Origin: Microbacterium saccharophilum
Lineage (GTDB): Bacteria > Actinomycetota > Actinomycetes > Actinomycetales > Microbacteriaceae
NCBI RefSeq assembly: GCF_007992455.1
Contig: NZ_BKAH01000003.1
Location: 124,001-188,000 of the forward strand
Length of the DNA stretch: 64,000 bases
Reading direction: 5' to 3'
Part shown: one piece after another, positions 35,508 through 45,793 of the stretch
Position numbering within the stretch: position 1 is the stretch's first letter
How the letters are laid out: the number at the start of each line of letters is the position of its first letter
Notes under the pieces: model-generated
Seen by the model: only the letters and a program-made list of their open reading frames with translations
Told to the model about the DNA's origin: nothing
The model's database searches: none
Made by a program: the position numbers and the translations under genes

Positions 35508-36636
35508 CGTCGTCGTCATCGGAGCCGGCCCGGTCGGCACGCTGCTCGCGGCCGAGCTCACCCGCCGCGGCGTCGAGGTGGTCCTGCTCGAGCGGCGCAC
35601 CGAGGCCGGCACGGGGACGCGCGCGATCGGGCTGCATGCGCCGGTCCTCGCGGCGCTCGAGGACGGGGGCGCGACCGACCGCATCCTGGAGCGGGCCGTC
35701 CGCGTGCGCCGCGGCGAAGCGCGCAGCGGCGGGCGGCTGCTCGGCGTCGTGCGGTTCGATCGGCTGAGCGCGCGGCATCCGTTCGTCGCGACGCTGCCGC
35801 AGGCCGAGACCGAGGCCGCGCTGGCCGTCGGCGCGCCCGCCCCGCGGCGGGGCGTCGTCGTGACCGCCATCCGCGCCGACGGGGACCTGGTCCGGGTGAC
35901 CGCCGCCGGCACCGGCGAGACCGAGCTGTCGGCGCCCCTCGTCGTCGTCGCGGGAGGCGCCGCCGCACGCGGGCTCGTCTACCGGCCGGGCGCGCTCCGG
36001 CAGACCGCGTACCCCGACCGCTACCTCATGACGGATGCCGACGTGCCGGGGCGGCCGGATGCGGAGGTCGCGGTGGTGCACCTGGCACCGTCCGGGGTGC
36101 TCGAGTCGTTCCCGCTGCCCGGCGGTCGGCGCCGGTTCGTCGCATGGGACGGCGGGGGCGCGGACGACGACGCCGCCCGGCTCGCGCGGCTGCGCACGGC
36201 CCTCACCGATCGCGGGGAGCCGGGAGCCGCCGACGCCGTGGGGTCCGCGACCTCGTTCGGCGTCCGCCGCGTCGTCGCGCCGCGGCTGCGGCGGGCCCGC
36301 ATCCTCGTGATCGGCGACGCGGCCCACGAGGTGAGCCCCATCGGCGGGCAGGGGATGAACCTCGGCCTTCTGGATGCCGCAAGCCTCGCGCCGCTCCTCG
36401 CCCGGTGGCTGCGGACGGGGCGGGAACCGGAGGCCGAACTGGCCGCCTGGGAGCGGGAACGGGTGCGCTCGGCCGCGTGGGCCGCGCGCCTGGCCGCGCT
36501 CAACACGGGGCTCGGTCGAGCGAAGGGGCCCGTCGGGCACGTCGTGCGCGAGGCGGCCCTGCGTGTCGCACTCGGTGCGGCCGGCCCGATCGCGGCGCGC
36601 GGGTACGCGATGGGCTTCGACGCCGCGGCCCGCTGA
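35500..36636 (+). CDS. FAD-dependent monooxygenase of the PKS cluster
   Basis: A 378-residue class A flavoprotein hydroxylase: N-terminal VVIGAGPVGTLLAAELTRRG (FAD Rossmann), and the C-terminal VIGDAAHEVSPIGGQGMNLG (GD motif). It overlaps the methyltransferase gene by 8 nt. By comparison with SrsC it would hydroxylate the phenolic ring, which can then oxidise to a quinone. The gene converges with the UbiA prenyltransferase gene across 20 bp. Confidence 0.92.
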   Translation: MPDVVVIGAGPVGTLLAAELTRRGVEVVLLERRTEAGTGTRAIGLHAPVLAALEDGGATDRILERAVRVRRGEARSGGRLLGVVRFDRLSARHPFVATLPQAETEAALAVGAPAPRRGVVVTAIRADGDLVRVTAAGTGETELSAPLVVVAGGAAARGLVYRPGALRQTAYPDRYLMTDADVPGRPDAEVAVVHLAPSGVLESFPLPGGRRRFVAWDGGGADDDAARLARLRTALTDRGEPGAADAVGSATSFGVRRVVAPRLRRARILVIGDAAHEVSPIGGQGMNLGLLDAASLAPLLARWLRTGREPEAELAAWERERVRSAAWAARLAALNTGLGRAKGPVGHVVREAALRVALGAAGPIAARGYAMGFDAAAR

Positions 36637-36656
36637 CCGCGGCGTCGCACCCAGGA

Positions 36657-37490
36657 TCAGCGCAGTGCGCCGGGTGAGGCGACGAGCAGCGCCGCCAGCA
36701 CCAGCGCCGACGCCATGACGAGGCGGAAGACGACCCGTTCGGGCCGCCGGACGAGCACGCGGACGACGGTCGCGGCCGCGAGTGCCACCACGCCCGCGAA
36801 CAGGACCCACGACACGGCTCCGAGTGCCCCGGCGGCAGCGGCCCCCGACAGCACGGCGACGGCGCCGGCCGTGATCGCCGCGGCGGCGATCACGACGGAG
36901 ACGCGGGGGCCGAGCCGGTGCGGCAGCCCGCGCACACCCGTGCGGTCGTCGTCGTCGAGATCGGGCAGCACGTTCGTGAGGTGCACGGCGGCGCCGAGTG
37001 CGGCGCCCGCGATCCACGCCCACGGAGGCGCGAGCTGCGACGGCACCGCGGAGAGGGTCGCGAGGGACGGGAAGATCCCGAAGCTCACGAGGAACGGCGC
37101 GATCGAGAGGGCCGTGGACTTGAGGGCCGCGTTGTAGGACCAGGCCGCGGCGAGCGCGACGGCGTGCGCCGCCAGCATCCCCCACCCGATCGCGGCGGAC
37201 AGGAGGAGCGACAGGACGAGCGCGCCGACGGCCGCGATCGACGCGGTCCGCGCCGAGACGTCGCCCCGCACGAGCGGCTTGTCCGTGCGCCCCACCGCCG
37301 TGTCGCGGTCGCGGTCGATGACGTCGTTGGAGATGCCGACGGAGAGCTGCCCGCACAGGACGGCGACGCCGAGCAGCGCCACGCGCCACGGCTCGACCCC
37401 CGACGCGATCCCGAGGGCCACCGCGAGCACCGTCACGACGACGGAGGGCCCGGGGTGGGTGGAGCCCCACAGGGCGCGGAGCGTGGTCAC
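36657..37490 (-). CDS. UbiA family prenyltransferase
   Basis: A 277-residue intramembrane aromatic prenyltransferase with about eight or nine helices. The first Asp-rich motif is NDVIDRDRDTAVGRTDKPL and the second is NVLPDLDDDDRTGVRG; both bind Mg-diphosphate. UbiA enzymes attach polyprenyl chains to ring compounds (menaquinone, ubiquinone, some natural products). The position, convergent with the PKS operon, suggests prenylation of the polyketide. MenA or heme-related roles are less likely because no men or cta genes are near. It starts with GTG. Confidence 0.9.
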   Translation of the reverse strand: MTTLRALWGSTHPGPSVVVTVLAVALGIASGVEPWRVALLGVAVLCGQLSVGISNDVIDRDRDTAVGRTDKPLVRGDVSARTASIAAVGALVLSLLLSAAIGWGMLAAHAVALAAAWSYNAALKSTALSIAPFLVSFGIFPSLATLSAVPSQLAPPWAWIAGAALGAAVHLTNVLPDLDDDDRTGVRGLPHRLGPRVSVVIAAAAITAGAVAVLSGAAAAGALGAVSWVLFAGVVALAAATVVRVLVRRPERVVFRLVMASALVLAALLVASPGALR

Positions 37491-37526
37491 GGCTCGATGC
37501 TCTCACGCGCGCCGTGACCACCGGAC

Positions 37527-39731
<2,205 letters not shown>

Positions 39732-39751
39732 GTTTCCCCTCGCATCCCAAA

Positions 39752-39772
39752 CTTGAGCCTTATGGACTCAAG
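39752..39772. promoter_or_regulatory. HAIR operator before clpB
   Basis: CTTGAGC-N7-ACTCAAG matches the HspR-associated inverted repeat (CTTGAGT-N7-ACTCAAG) with a single mismatch. HspR, encoded at 45340-45774, should bind here. Confidence 0.92.
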
Positions 39773-39801
39773 TTTATCACGAGAGGCTCCCGCTCGCTGG
39801 G

Positions 39802-40767
39802 TCAGGAGGCCATCGACTCCGTGCACGTGAAGCGCGCCCGGTACGCCGTGGGCGTCGTGCCGAGCGTCCGGGCGAAGTTCTGCCGCAGCACGGCCGCCGA
39901 CCCGAACCCGCACTCCCAGGCGATCTTGTCGAGGCCCAGGTCGGTCTGCTCGAGCAGGCGCTGCGCCTGGATGATGCGCTGCCGGGCGAGCCACGCCGCC
40001 GGGGTCGTGCCGTAGTCGGCCTTGAACCGGCGCGCGAAGGTGCGCGGCGACATGTGCGCGCGCGACGCGAGCTGGTCGACGGACAGGTCGAGGCGGAGGT
40101 TCTCCAGCATCCAGTCGGTGACCGGCGTGAGGGAGAGCGACGTCGACACCGGCAGCGGACGGTCGATGAACTGCGCCTGTCCGCCGTCCCGCTGCGGCGG
40201 GACGACCATGCGGCGGGCGATCTTGTTGGTCATCTCGGCGCCGAGCTCGATGCGCAGCAGGTGCAGGCACGCGTCGAGGCCCGCCGCCGTGCCGGCGCTC
40301 GTGATGATGCGCCCGTCCTGCACATAGAGGACGTGCGGGTCGACGTCGATGGCCGGGTACATGCGCTTCATCGTGTCGGCGTAGCGCCAGTGCGTCGTCG
40401 CACGCCGCCCGTCGAGCACGCCGGCGGCCGCGACGACGAAGGCGCCGCTGCAGACCGTCAGCACCCAGGCGCCCCGCTCGACGGCGCGGCGGACGACCGC
40501 GGTGACGCGCTCGTCGACGTGATCCCACGCGTCGCGCGGGATGGGGGTGATGACGACGAGATCGGCTTCGTCGGCGAAGGCCAGGTCGGCGTCGACGTTG
40601 AGGGAGAACCCGATGTTGGCCGGCACGGCGCCCGGGTCGGGCGTGACGATGCGGAAGTCGAAGTTCGGGATGCCGTCGTCGCTGCGGTCCAGTCCGAACG
40701 CCTCGCACGCGAGGCCGAACTCGAACGGGGCGAACCCAGGCTGCACGACGCACGCGACGGTCTTCAT
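39802..40767 (-). CDS. GlxA family regulator (DJ-1/PfpI domain plus AraC helix-turn-helix)
   Basis: A 321-residue regulator: residues 1-about 180 form a DJ-1/PfpI-like sensor domain with a Cys in VLTVCSGAFVVAAAG at the nucleophile-elbow position, and about 210-310 form a double AraC helix-turn-helix (MSPRTFARRFKADYGTTPAAW; GLDKIAWECGFGSAAVLRQNF). TAGGAT lies 7 nt before the ATG, so it is probably leaderless. It is divergent from a 38-residue peptide gene, and a 16-bp palindrome sits exactly midway. Confidence 0.92.
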   Translation of the reverse strand: MKTVACVVQPGFAPFEFGLACEAFGLDRSDDGIPNFDFRIVTPDPGAVPANIGFSLNVDADLAFADEADLVVITPIPRDAWDHVDERVTAVVRRAVERGAWVLTVCSGAFVVAAAGVLDGRRATTHWRYADTMKRMYPAIDVDPHVLYVQDGRIITSAGTAAGLDACLHLLRIELGAEMTNKIARRMVVPPQRDGGQAQFIDRPLPVSTSLSLTPVTDWMLENLRLDLSVDQLASRAHMSPRTFARRFKADYGTTPAAWLARQRIIQAQRLLEQTDLGLDKIAWECGFGSAAVLRQNFARTLGTTPTAYRARFTCTESMAS

Positions 40768-40795
40768 GGCAGGAATCCTACCAACAGCGGCTGCT

Positions 40796-40811
40796 CTGCC
40801 ACTAGTGGCAG
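40796..40811. promoter_or_regulatory. perfect 16-bp palindrome centred between two divergent leaderless genes
   Basis: CTGCCACTAGTGGCAG has no mismatch. Its axis (40803.5) is within 1 bp of the midpoint between the two start codons (40767 and 40839), so it covers the -35 position of both promoters. It is a probable operator, possibly of the GlxA-type protein. Confidence 0.75.
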
Positions 40812-40838
40812 TATCTGTTCCCGCGTAGCTTTTCAGCC

Positions 40839-40955
40839 ATGATGATCACGATCCTCCTGGTGGCCGTTGCCACCGTCGGTCTGGTCGGCACAGTGCGAGC
40901 CCTCGCCACCGACGGCTACCGCGCCGTGCCCACCGACCCGTCTCGCCTCCCCTGA
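40839..40955 (+). CDS. 38-residue membrane peptide
   Basis: A start ATG with TAGCTT exactly 7 nt upstream opens a 38-codon frame: one hydrophobic helix (MMITILLVAVATVGLVGTV) followed by RALATDGYRAVPTDPSRLP. The tail motif DGY-R-PTDPSRLP looks like a conserved short actinobacterial tail, though I cannot confirm this here. The shared operator with the GlxA-type gene and the leaderless start support it as a real gene. It was too short to be listed by usual cut-offs. Confidence 0.65.
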   Translation: MMITILLVAVATVGLVGTVRALATDGYRAVPTDPSRLP

Positions 40956-40970
40956 GGCTCACACGCGCGG

Positions 40971-40997
40971 CGCGACGCCACCCCGTCGCCCGTCGCG
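40971..40997. terminator. hairpin between the micro-peptide and glycosyltransferase genes
   Basis: CGCGACG (40971-40977) and CGTCGCG (40991-40997) form a 7-bp stem with a 13-nt loop in the 56-bp gap between convergent genes. It is a weak but plausible bidirectional terminator. Confidence 0.4.
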
Positions 40998-41011
40998 TCT
41001 CTTCTGCCGGC

Positions 41012-42103
41012 TCAGCGCGCCAGGTCGACCACCGTGTCGAGCAGGACGCCGGCCGACCGCATCCACGAGAACCGCGCGATGTGCGCCGTGCCCGCCGCGA
41101 CCGTGCGGGCGTGCTCGGCGGGGTCGTCGAGAGCGCGGACGGCGGCGCCGAACGCTGCCGGATCCGTTCCGGCGGCGTAGCGGGCGCCGTCGCCGGCGAC
41201 CTCGCGGAAGATCGGCATGTCGGTCACGACGGCCGGGACTCCGAGCGCGAGAGCCTCGGCGAGCGGGAGTCCGTACCCCTCGTCGAGGCTCGCGCTCACC
41301 AGCACGGCCTGGTCGGCCAGCAGAGCCGCATACTCCGCGTCGGTGACGCCGCCGTGGAACACGACCGCCGCACCCTCGGGCGCGAGCGCTTCGAGCTCGG
41401 CCCGCCGGGCGGGCGTGATGCGCGAGAGCAGGTGCAGCGTGCGCCCCGGAAGCGACGCCATCGCGCGCACGAGCGTCTCGACGTTCTTGTAGGGCATGAA
41501 CGAGCCCATGTAGATGAGGTTCCGCGTGCCCGGTGTCACGACGACGCCCGGCGGCAGCATCCCGGCCAGCTTCTGCGGCGCGTTGGGGATCACGACGACG
41601 GGACGCTTCGTGAGCCGCGCCGCGGCGAACTGCCGCCTGCTCGTCTCGCTCACCGTCGCGACGACGTCGGCGGCGTTGAGGGTGAGCCGCTGCGGCACGT
41701 AGCTGAGGTGGAACAGGCGCCACCCGACGCGGATCGGGGCGGGCAGGTCGCGCGGCGGCGTGCGGTGGCGGTAGTAGATGGTGTCGTGCAGCGTGAGGAT
41801 GAGGCGGAAGCGCCGGCCGAGTGAGCCCATCGTCTGCATCGGCGAGAACACGACGTCGGGTCGGTCACGGTTCAGCCGCAGCGCCGTGAACGGCTCCCGC
41901 CACGACGTGGGGGGGTGGATGCGGCGCGTCGTGGCGCCGGCCGGGAGATAAGCGCGCTGCCCCTCGTCGGCGATCAGGTAGGTGACCTCGACGCCGCGCT
42001 CCGCGGCGGCGTCCGCGACGGCGGCGGCGAGCTCGGCCGAGTAGCGGCTGATGCCGTCGTGGAAATCCGTGCGGATGTACCGGGCGTCGAAGAACAGCCG
42101 CAT
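41012..42103 (-). CDS. glycosyltransferase family 1/4, second of a pair
   Basis: A 363-residue GT-B glycosyltransferase. The C-terminal donor domain shows RNLIYMGSFMPYKNVETLV and the E-x7-E box SLDEGYGLPLAEALALG of GT4 enzymes. The N-terminal acceptor domain begins MRLFFDARYIRTDFHDGISR. It starts 2 nt after the stop of the preceding glycosyltransferase gene. The pair probably builds a glycolipid or a short surface glycan; donor and acceptor are unknown. Confidence 0.9.
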   Translation of the reverse strand: MRLFFDARYIRTDFHDGISRYSAELAAAVADAAAERGVEVTYLIADEGQRAYLPAGATTRRIHPPTSWREPFTALRLNRDRPDVVFSPMQTMGSLGRRFRLILTLHDTIYYRHRTPPRDLPAPIRVGWRLFHLSYVPQRLTLNAADVVATVSETSRRQFAAARLTKRPVVVIPNAPQKLAGMLPPGVVVTPGTRNLIYMGSFMPYKNVETLVRAMASLPGRTLHLLSRITPARRAELEALAPEGAAVVFHGGVTDAEYAALLADQAVLVSASLDEGYGLPLAEALALGVPAVVTDMPIFREVAGDGARYAAGTDPAAFGAAVRALDDPAEHARTVAAGTAHIARFSWMRSAGVLLDTVVDLAR

Positions 42104-42105
42104 CG

Positions 42106-43311
42106 TCAGAGCGGTTCCCCGCGGTACAGCTTCTCGAACGTGTCCAGCGTCTTGTTGATGTCGTGCGCCTCGACCGCCGTGAGCGATGCCTGCTGCATCC
42201 GCAGGTACTCCTCCGGGGATGCCGTCAGGACGCGGCGCAGCTTGTCGGCGAGGTCGTCGGAGTTGCCCGGTTCGAAGAGGTAGCCGTTCTCGCCGTCGTG
42301 CACGAGGTGCGGCAGGGCGACGGCATCGGCGGCGACGATCGGGAGGCCGGATGCCATGGCCTCCATCGTCGCGATCGACTGCAGCTCGGCGATCGAGGCG
42401 ATCGCGAACACGTCGGCCCGCGTGTACGCGGCCCGGAGGTCCTCCTCCGAGGTGCGGCCGTAGAAGACGACGCGGTCGTCGATGCCCAGACGGTGCGCCG
42501 TCTGCTCGAGGTTCCGCCGCTGGTCCCCGCCGCCGACGATGTCGAAGACGACGTCGAGTTCGGGCACGAGCTTCGCGATGGCCTCGAGTGTCACCTCGAC
42601 GTGCTTCTCGGTCGTGAGGCGTCCGACGAACAGCACCCGGCGGTGCGGTCGCGGCGTGAGATCGGGCGTGTAGTTGCCCTTGTCGATGCCGCAGCTGATC
42701 GCGATGACACCGTCGATGTCGATGGTCCGCTCGAGGAACTCGGCGGCCCGGCGCGTGGGCGTCGTGACCGCCCGCGACATGCCGAAGGTGCGCTTCGCGT
42801 CGTCCCACGCGAGCTTGATCACGACCTTGTCGAGGACCGGCGGGAGCGTCGTGAAGTCGATGATGTTCTCGGCCATCACGTGGTTCGTCGCGATGACCGG
42901 GATGCCGCGCTGGCGCGCGATGCGCGTCATGCCGCGACCGATGACGATGTGCGACTGGCTGTGCACGACGTCGGGCTTGACGTCGTCGAGGATGCGGCGC
43001 GCGTAGTGCTTCGCCATCCAGGGCAGCACGAAGCGCAGCCAGTCGTGCGGGTACCAGCGCCATCCCGGCAGCCGGTGCACCGTGATGGACTGCTCTTCGA
43101 AAACCTCGGTGAACGTGCCGTGCCGGGCGTGCGTGACGCTGGGCGTCACGACATGGACGTCGTGACCACGGGCGGCGAGGCCGGCGGACAGACGCTCGGC
43201 GAAACGGGCGGCGCCGTTGACGTCGGGGCCGAAGGTGTCGGCGGCCATCACGATGGTCAGCGGACGTCGGTCAGCGACGGGTTCGCTGAGAGGTGTCGCG
43301 GAGTCGGTCAC
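42106..43311 (-). CDS. glycosyltransferase family 4 (mannosyl-transferase-like)
   Basis: A 401-residue GT-B enzyme. It has an N-terminal PDVNGAARFAERLSAGLAAR nucleotide/acceptor loop, VLFVGRLTTEKHVEVTLEAI, and SIAELQSIATMEAMASGLPI as the E-x7-E box. It resembles actinobacterial PimB/MgtA-type mannosyl- or glucosyltransferases acting on membrane lipids. It starts with GTG. The second glycosyltransferase follows 2 nt later. Confidence 0.9.
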   Translation of the reverse strand: MTDSATPLSEPVADRRPLTIVMAADTFGPDVNGAARFAERLSAGLAARGHDVHVVTPSVTHARHGTFTEVFEEQSITVHRLPGWRWYPHDWLRFVLPWMAKHYARRILDDVKPDVVHSQSHIVIGRGMTRIARQRGIPVIATNHVMAENIIDFTTLPPVLDKVVIKLAWDDAKRTFGMSRAVTTPTRRAAEFLERTIDIDGVIAISCGIDKGNYTPDLTPRPHRRVLFVGRLTTEKHVEVTLEAIAKLVPELDVVFDIVGGGDQRRNLEQTAHRLGIDDRVVFYGRTSEEDLRAAYTRADVFAIASIAELQSIATMEAMASGLPIVAADAVALPHLVHDGENGYLFEPGNSDDLADKLRRVLTASPEEYLRMQQASLTAVEAHDINKTLDTFEKLYRGEPL

Positions 43312-43420
43312 GGGGTACGGGCCAATCTGTGCGGCTGGCGCGCGCCGCGGTTCGCGTCTGCGCCGGATCCGAGTCTAGTCGGGCGGTCCCGCCGAGCCCG
43401 GAGCCGTGCCGCGCGCGGCG

Positions 43421-43453
43421 CATCTCGGCGGCATCTCGGCGGCCTCTCGGCGG
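43421..43453. repeat. three tandem copies of an 11-bp word
   Basis: CATCTCGGCGG occurs three times head to tail (43421, 43432, 43443; the last with one change), ending 22 bp before the -10 box of the orphan gene at 43489. The period of about one helical turn could place bound proteins on one face, or it may be slippage. Confidence 0.7.
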
Positions 43454-43488
43454 CCTGCATCGACGGTCCCGACCGTACGCTGGGTGTC

Positions 43489-44082
43489 ATGGCTCGACTG
43501 CAGGCAGACGCCGACCCCCGCCGCTGGGTGCCCGTCACCGGATCGCTGGGCCTCCGCGGCCGGCGCGCGCGCAAGCGCGCGATCGGGATGCTGCTGGCGC
43601 AGGCGAACGCTGCGGTCGGGCGTGCGGAGCGGCCCGGCAGCCGGGTCGCGGCGTGGGCGATGAGCCAGGCGGCGCCGCTGCTCATGCGCCGCGCCGACGG
43701 GCGGGTGCTCGCGTGGGTGTGGAAGGACGATCCCGAGCTCCTCGTCGCGCTCGCGCAGGTGCAGCAGGCGACGCCGCAGGTGCGCGCCGCGCGGGCGATG
43801 ATGCCGATCGAGTACGACGACACGGAGTCGTTCCGCGGCACCTACCTGGGGGTCGGCGAGAAGCTCGTGATGGATCTGCCGCCCGACCCGCGCACGCCCC
43901 CGTTCGCGACGTACACGTGGGACACCGGCACCCACCTCGTGACGCTGACGGCCGTCAGCGCCGACCGGGAGCGGTTCGGGACGGCACTCGGCGCCGTCGA
44001 CGAGGTGGCCCGCTCACTGCGGCTCGTGGACGACCTGCCCGTCGGCGAGTCTCCCGACGTGCTGCGACTCGACCCGAGCTGA
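43489..44082 (+). CDS. conserved-looking protein of unknown function, 197 residues
   Basis: No family recognised. The protein is soluble and basic at the N-terminus (GLRGRRARKRAIGMLL), with a mixed beta-rich second half (SFRGTYLGVGEKLVMDLPPD, then ATYTWDTGTHLVTLTAVSAD). No signal peptide or membrane helix is seen. TACGCT lies exactly 7 nt before ATG 43489, supporting the start and a leaderless message. Its stop touches the stop of the convergent alcohol dehydrogenase gene with no gap. An 11-bp triple repeat precedes its promoter. Confidence 0.75.
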   Translation: MARLQADADPRRWVPVTGSLGLRGRRARKRAIGMLLAQANAAVGRAERPGSRVAAWAMSQAAPLLMRRADGRVLAWVWKDDPELLVALAQVQQATPQVRAARAMMPIEYDDTESFRGTYLGVGEKLVMDLPPDPRTPPFATYTWDTGTHLVTLTAVSADRERFGTALGAVDEVARSLRLVDDLPVGESPDVLRLDPS

Positions 44083-45183
44083 TCACAATGCGATGAGCTG
44101 ACGCAGCTCTCCGCCGGCCGCGAGCCGGTCCATGGCCGCGTCGATGTCGTCGAGTCCTATGCGGCTGGAGACGAGCTTCTCCAGGGGCAGCTTTCCGGCG
44201 CGCCAGAGGTCGACATACTGCGGGATGTCGCGGCTCGGTACCGCCGAGCCGAGGTAGCTGCCGATGATCGTCCGGGCTTCGGCGGTCAGCAGCAGCGGCG
44301 ACACCGCTGCCCGCGCGTCCGGGGCCGGGAGTCCGACCGTGACGGTCGTGCCGCCGGGGGCGGTCACGGCGACGGCGGTCTCGAAGGCCCGGGCGTTGCC
44401 GGCGGCCTCGACGACGGCGGGGACGCGGAGGCCGAGGTCGATCGCATCGGCCGGGCACAGTGCCTCCGCGGCGCCGAGCTCGCGGGCGAGATCGAGCTTG
44501 GCGGGAACGGCATCGATGCCGATCACCTCGACCCCGAGCGCGACGGCGACCAGCAGCGCGGCCATCCCGACGCCCCCGAGCCCGACGATGGCGATCGTGG
44601 AGCCGGGAGCCGGACGGGCCGCGTTCATCACCGCGCCGCCTCCGGTGAGGACCGCGCAGCCGAGCAGTGCCGCGATCTCGCCCGGCACATCGGCCGGGAC
44701 CGGTACGACCGAGGTGCGGCTGACGACGGCGTGGGTCGCGAACCCGCTGACGCCGAGATGGTGGTGCACGGCCTCCGCTCCGCGGTGCAGGCGGATGCCG
44801 CCGCCCACGAGTGTGCCGGCATTGTTGGCTGCGGTGCCCACCTCGCAGGGCAGTCGCCCGTCGGTGCGGCAGCCGGCGCACTCCCCGCATCGCGGCAGGA
44901 AAGTCATGACGACCCGGTCGCCCACGGCGACGTCGGTGACGCCCGGCCCCGTGCGCTCGACGATTCCGGCGGCCTCATGACCGAGGAGCATCGGTGTGGG
45001 GCGACGCCGGTTGCCGTCGACGACGCTGAGGTCGGAGTGGCAGACGCCGGCGGCCTCTATCCGGACGAGCAGCTCGCCGGCTTCCGGTGCATCGAGCTCG
45101 AGCGGCCCGACGCGGAACGGCCGCGATCGCGCGAAGGGCGCGTCCGCGCCCGACGTCTCCAGGACTGCACCGATGATCTGCAT
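44083..45183 (-). CDS. zinc-dependent alcohol dehydrogenase (MDR family)
   Basis: A 366-residue medium-chain dehydrogenase. Catalytic zinc ligands are Cys in AAGVCHSDLS and His in GHEAAGIVE. The structural zinc loop CGECAGCRTDGRLPC has all four Cys. The cofactor site is IVGLGGVGMAALLVAVALG with an acidic residue after the second strand (GIDAVP), favouring NAD. GAGGAGG lies 6 nt before ATG 45183. The substrate (primary alcohol or formaldehyde adduct) is unknown. Confidence 0.93.
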   Translation of the reverse strand: MQIIGAVLETSGADAPFARSRPFRVGPLELDAPEAGELLVRIEAAGVCHSDLSVVDGNRRRPTPMLLGHEAAGIVERTGPGVTDVAVGDRVVMTFLPRCGECAGCRTDGRLPCEVGTAANNAGTLVGGGIRLHRGAEAVHHHLGVSGFATHAVVSRTSVVPVPADVPGEIAALLGCAVLTGGGAVMNAARPAPGSTIAIVGLGGVGMAALLVAVALGVEVIGIDAVPAKLDLARELGAAEALCPADAIDLGLRVPAVVEAAGNARAFETAVAVTAPGGTTVTVGLPAPDARAAVSPLLLTAEARTIIGSYLGSAVPSRDIPQYVDLWRAGKLPLEKLVSSRIGLDDIDAAMDRLAAGGELRQLIAL

Positions 45184-45238
45184 GTCGACCTCCTCGTCTG
45201 CGTCCGACGCTACCCCGGTCGGCTCGGCCACAGGACGC

Positions 45239-45315
45239 AACGGCGGAGATCATCGCCCACACGGCCCCGGATGCCACCCGCCGCGGCGGATCGCACGCGA
45301 TCTCCGCCGTTCGGC
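45239..45315. repeat. long inverted repeat, related to a copy near 57.3 kb
   Basis: AACGGCGGAGATC at 45239-45251 and its exact complement at 45299-45311 enclose 47 nt. The right arm extends to the 18-mer CGATCTCCGCCGTTCGGC (45298-45315), whose exact complement recurs at 57299-57316. Both lie in gaps downstream of minus-strand genes (hspR and dcd). It is a probable small dispersed intergenic repeat. Confidence 0.6.
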
Positions 45316-45339
45316 TCGGCGGCGCGCCGGTCAGTGGCC

Positions 45340-45774
45340 TCAGTCGCGGGGGGCGCGGGGCTGCCAGAGCACGACCTCGGTCGCGCGGCGCACGCGCGTG
45401 CCGTGGCGCAGGGTCACGACGCTGCCGCTCGCGCCCGCGGCGAAGACCCGGGCGCCGCGACGCTGGTCGACCTCGTCGCGCAGGCGCTGTTCGAGGTCGG
45501 CGACCTCGCGGCGCAGCCGCCGCACCTGGTCCTCGAGCTCGATGATCCGGGCGATGGCGGGCAGGCTCATCCCGTCGGCCGACAGCGCCGCGACCTCGCG
45601 GAGCTGCGCGACGTGCCGCAGGGAGTACCGCCGCGAGCCGCCCTGGGTGCGGGCGGGGATGACGAGGCCCAACCGGTCGTACTGGCGCAGGGTCTGCGGG
45701 TGCATGCCGGCGAGCTCGGCGGCCACCGCGATGGCGAGGATCGGGGCGTCCTCATCGATCGTGCTGTCAGCCAT
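45340..45774 (-). CDS. hspR: heat-shock repressor HspR (MerR family)
   Basis: A 144-residue MerR-type protein: helix-turn-helix LAIAVAAELAGMHPQTLRQYDRLG-like N-terminus with the RTQGGSRRYS wing, then a coiled coil (LEDQVRRLRREVADLEQRL). HspR with DnaK as co-repressor shuts off the dnaK operon and clpB by binding HAIR sites in Streptomyces and Mycobacterium. It is the last gene of dnaK-grpE-dnaJ-hspR, the standard actinobacterial order. ATG 45774 is preferred over GTG 45783 because GAGG lies just upstream. Confidence 0.94.
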   Translation of the reverse strand: MADSTIDEDAPILAIAVAAELAGMHPQTLRQYDRLGLVIPARTQGGSRRYSLRHVAQLREVAALSADGMSLPAIARIIELEDQVRRLRREVADLEQRLRDEVDQRRGARVFAAGASGSVVTLRHGTRVRRATEVVLWQPRAPRD

Positions 45775-45793
45775 GGTCCTCACCTCTTCGTCT

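Noticed and set aside
37244..37490. UbiA gene as menaquinone MenA or heme A/O synthase
   Set aside because: No men or cta genes are nearby, and the convergent neighbour is the PKS operon. The call is kept as UbiA family without symbol, though MenA is not fully excluded.
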